DNA of 64,000 nucleotides from NCBI RefSeq assembly GCF_028858725.1, contig NC_084759.1, positions 139,666,671-139,730,670 of the forward strand, given 5' to 3'. Position numbers and translations under genes: made by a program. This stretch comes from Colius striatus (Eukaryota; Chordata; Aves; Coliiformes; Coliidae). Shown in pieces: positions 62,451 through 64,000 of this stretch. Position 1 is the first letter of the stretch. Each line of letters opens with the position of its first letter. The notes under the pieces are model-generated. The model was not told where the DNA came from. It was given only the letters and a program-made list of their open reading frames with translations, and ran no database searches.

Positions 62451-64000
62451 CATAGAATTGATCTCATCTGAAATCTCAGCACTTATTGACAGATAGAATT
62501 AGTATGGAGTACAGAAAAAAGATGTCTGGAAAGACATCAGTCAGTACTGTCTGAAACCCATATACTAAAGCTTTGCTTATTTATTTAGTAAAAGAGGAAA
62601 ATATTTGATTCTGAACACATACATCTGCAGTGAACTTCCAAGGTGAGTAATTCTAAGAGATTTTAATAGGCTACTGTTGCAAAAGAGCATTTAGAAGAAT
62701 AAATTTTAAATTAAAAACTTCTCGCACTGTGGAGGAATTAGAATGACACATGAGAACAGCAATACGCTGTAAACTAAGCAAGATGTTTCCCACTTTTTAG
62801 AGATGTTCCACAGTGTTTGGGATATTTTGGTGAGTTAGAACATGGAGTTCTTGTCCTTAATTCTTTCAGATTACTTAAAGCTATCTGAGAAGATGAAACA
62901 TCTCACAAGAGTTTCATAGGTCTTTGAGGCAAGATCCTAAACAAAGGTGAAGAAATTACGAGTTGGCTGTGGGATAAAAATGTGAGGTAATTAAAATAGA
63001 ATATTGTTCCAGGTATATATAATAAAGGTTGCAAAATTGCTTTAAAAGTGTGTGTTAGTTGGTACATCATTTGTATTCCGTTCTCTCCGTATGTAATCTC
63101 TTGTGACTTCTGTAGCATGCATAGAGACTAGGCAAAGTTCAACCCAAGTAATTGAATTCTACTCTTCTAAACTATGGTTCTTTTTGACAGTATATATGTT
63201 CTCATTTTGCCTTATGCTACTGTGCAGTATGCCAGTAAACTGTTAAGAAGCCATTACAGTCCATCTCATGAGCTTTGTGGGGTTAATTGCTTTGTTAGAA
63301 GAAAGACTCTCCCTCTGGCATTTCTGCTAGGAAACATGAGATCTACAAGCCCCAAACCCAAATAAAAACACCAATATCTTTTTTATCAATATTTCATGAA
63401 TTTAAAGAAATGTCTTGATTTTAGATGCTTGACTCAAGAATTCTAAAGGCTTGGGATGGGCCATATGGTTGAGATTGTTCTCCCTCCTCTGCCAGGGAAG
63501 TATAGTTCGAAACCCTGGAAGAAAAAAGAAACTTCTATAAATTCTGGCAAAGCAGACGAATTTTTTTTTACACTTATACATTTTTTCTTTCTGCTTACCC
63601 TTTCTTTTCACATATGAGATATCAGAAAAATTAAATATCTGAGGTTTAATGCTCAACCTCTCTCCCAATAAACATACAATTGTAATAAAAAACATCTGTC
63701 ATGCTTCCCTATAAAAAGCAGAGCATAGATACAAAAAGATTGATTGTCTATGTCTTATTTCATTTTTTGTCCCTGTAAGATTGGAATAGGCATCAAAAAG
63801 CATAACAACATTTGAGTTTGCTTTGTAACCTGCAATTTAGTTGCTTAAATTCAATTCAAATCTCATCTATCAAACACAATGTAGCTTTTGAGAGGGGAGA
63901 GATCAAAATCTGGAAATTACCAGTGTGCTGAGCTTTGCCCACATTATGTCACTAGTTCCCATATAGTTTCTCTCAAGCTTCAGATTTCTCTCAGGACAGG
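62451..64000. other. Non-coding right end of window
   Basis: AT-rich, with no gene or element recognised. A weak tRNA-like patch lies at 63458-63518 (see findings). Confidence 0.5.

Noticed and set aside
32522..64000. Coding exons of EPS8
   Set aside because: Looked for the known N-terminal and PTB-domain text in plus-strand frames and recognised none; they probably lie beyond the window.
1..64000. CRISPR arrays, operons, rRNA genes
   Set aside because: The window is vertebrate nuclear DNA; the regular repeats present are microsatellites and LTR repeats.

Overview
The window is bird nuclear DNA. Copies of the avian CR1 LINE, in both orientations and of very different ages, are scattered through it, and it holds an LTR of a type familiar from bird endogenous retroviruses. 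I saw no mammalian Alu or L1 pattern. Genes are split into short exons with GT..AG borders, and the two promoters are CpG-rich islands in AT-rich surroundings. I cannot name the species.

Two protein-coding genes are firmly supported, both on the minus strand and head to tail. STRAP (32121 to 23662) is complete: ten coding exons joined in consistent phase give 350 residues, the length of human STRAP, with recognisable WD40 repeats throughout. DERA starts about 2 kb downstream of the STRAP poly(A) signal (start codon at 21162) and runs off the left edge. Four coding exons, about the first 124 residues, are present; the catalytic lysine part of the aldolase lies outside. The STRAP-DERA order matches human 12p12.3, where EPS8 is divergent from STRAP. 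The CpG island at 31.7-32.5 kb is therefore probably a shared STRAP/EPS8 promoter and 32.5-64 kb probably EPS8 5' intron. No EPS8 coding exon was recognised; one candidate spliced exon lies at 52948-53002.

Layout from left to right: 1-21.2 kb is DERA with introns holding CR1 copies (1-321, 789-864, 2508-3070, 3630-4938, 8028-8345, 16578-17720) and a solo LTR (12936-14151). 21.2-23.2 kb is the DERA island and the short DERA-STRAP intergenic stretch with two CR1 relics. 23.2-32.1 kb is STRAP, whose last intron is largely an old CR1 containing a nested younger CR1. 31.7-32.5 kb is the divergent CpG island. 32.5-33.5 kb is a degenerate coding-like tract. 34.65-34.9 kb is a purine-only satellite. 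The remainder is gene-poor DNA with CR1 copies at 39.2-40.1, 42.07, 46.07-47.07, 48.05-48.2, 56.4-56.9 and 61.6-62.45 kb.

I found no convincing new biological system. The most informative oddities are a CR1 tail that abuts the splice donor of the penultimate STRAP exon, a CR1-in-CR1 insertion with a target duplication, cysteine-rich tandem repeats inside an LTR, a 23-bp perfect inverted repeat, a switched hexamer/pentamer purine satellite, and the candidate exon at 52.95 kb.
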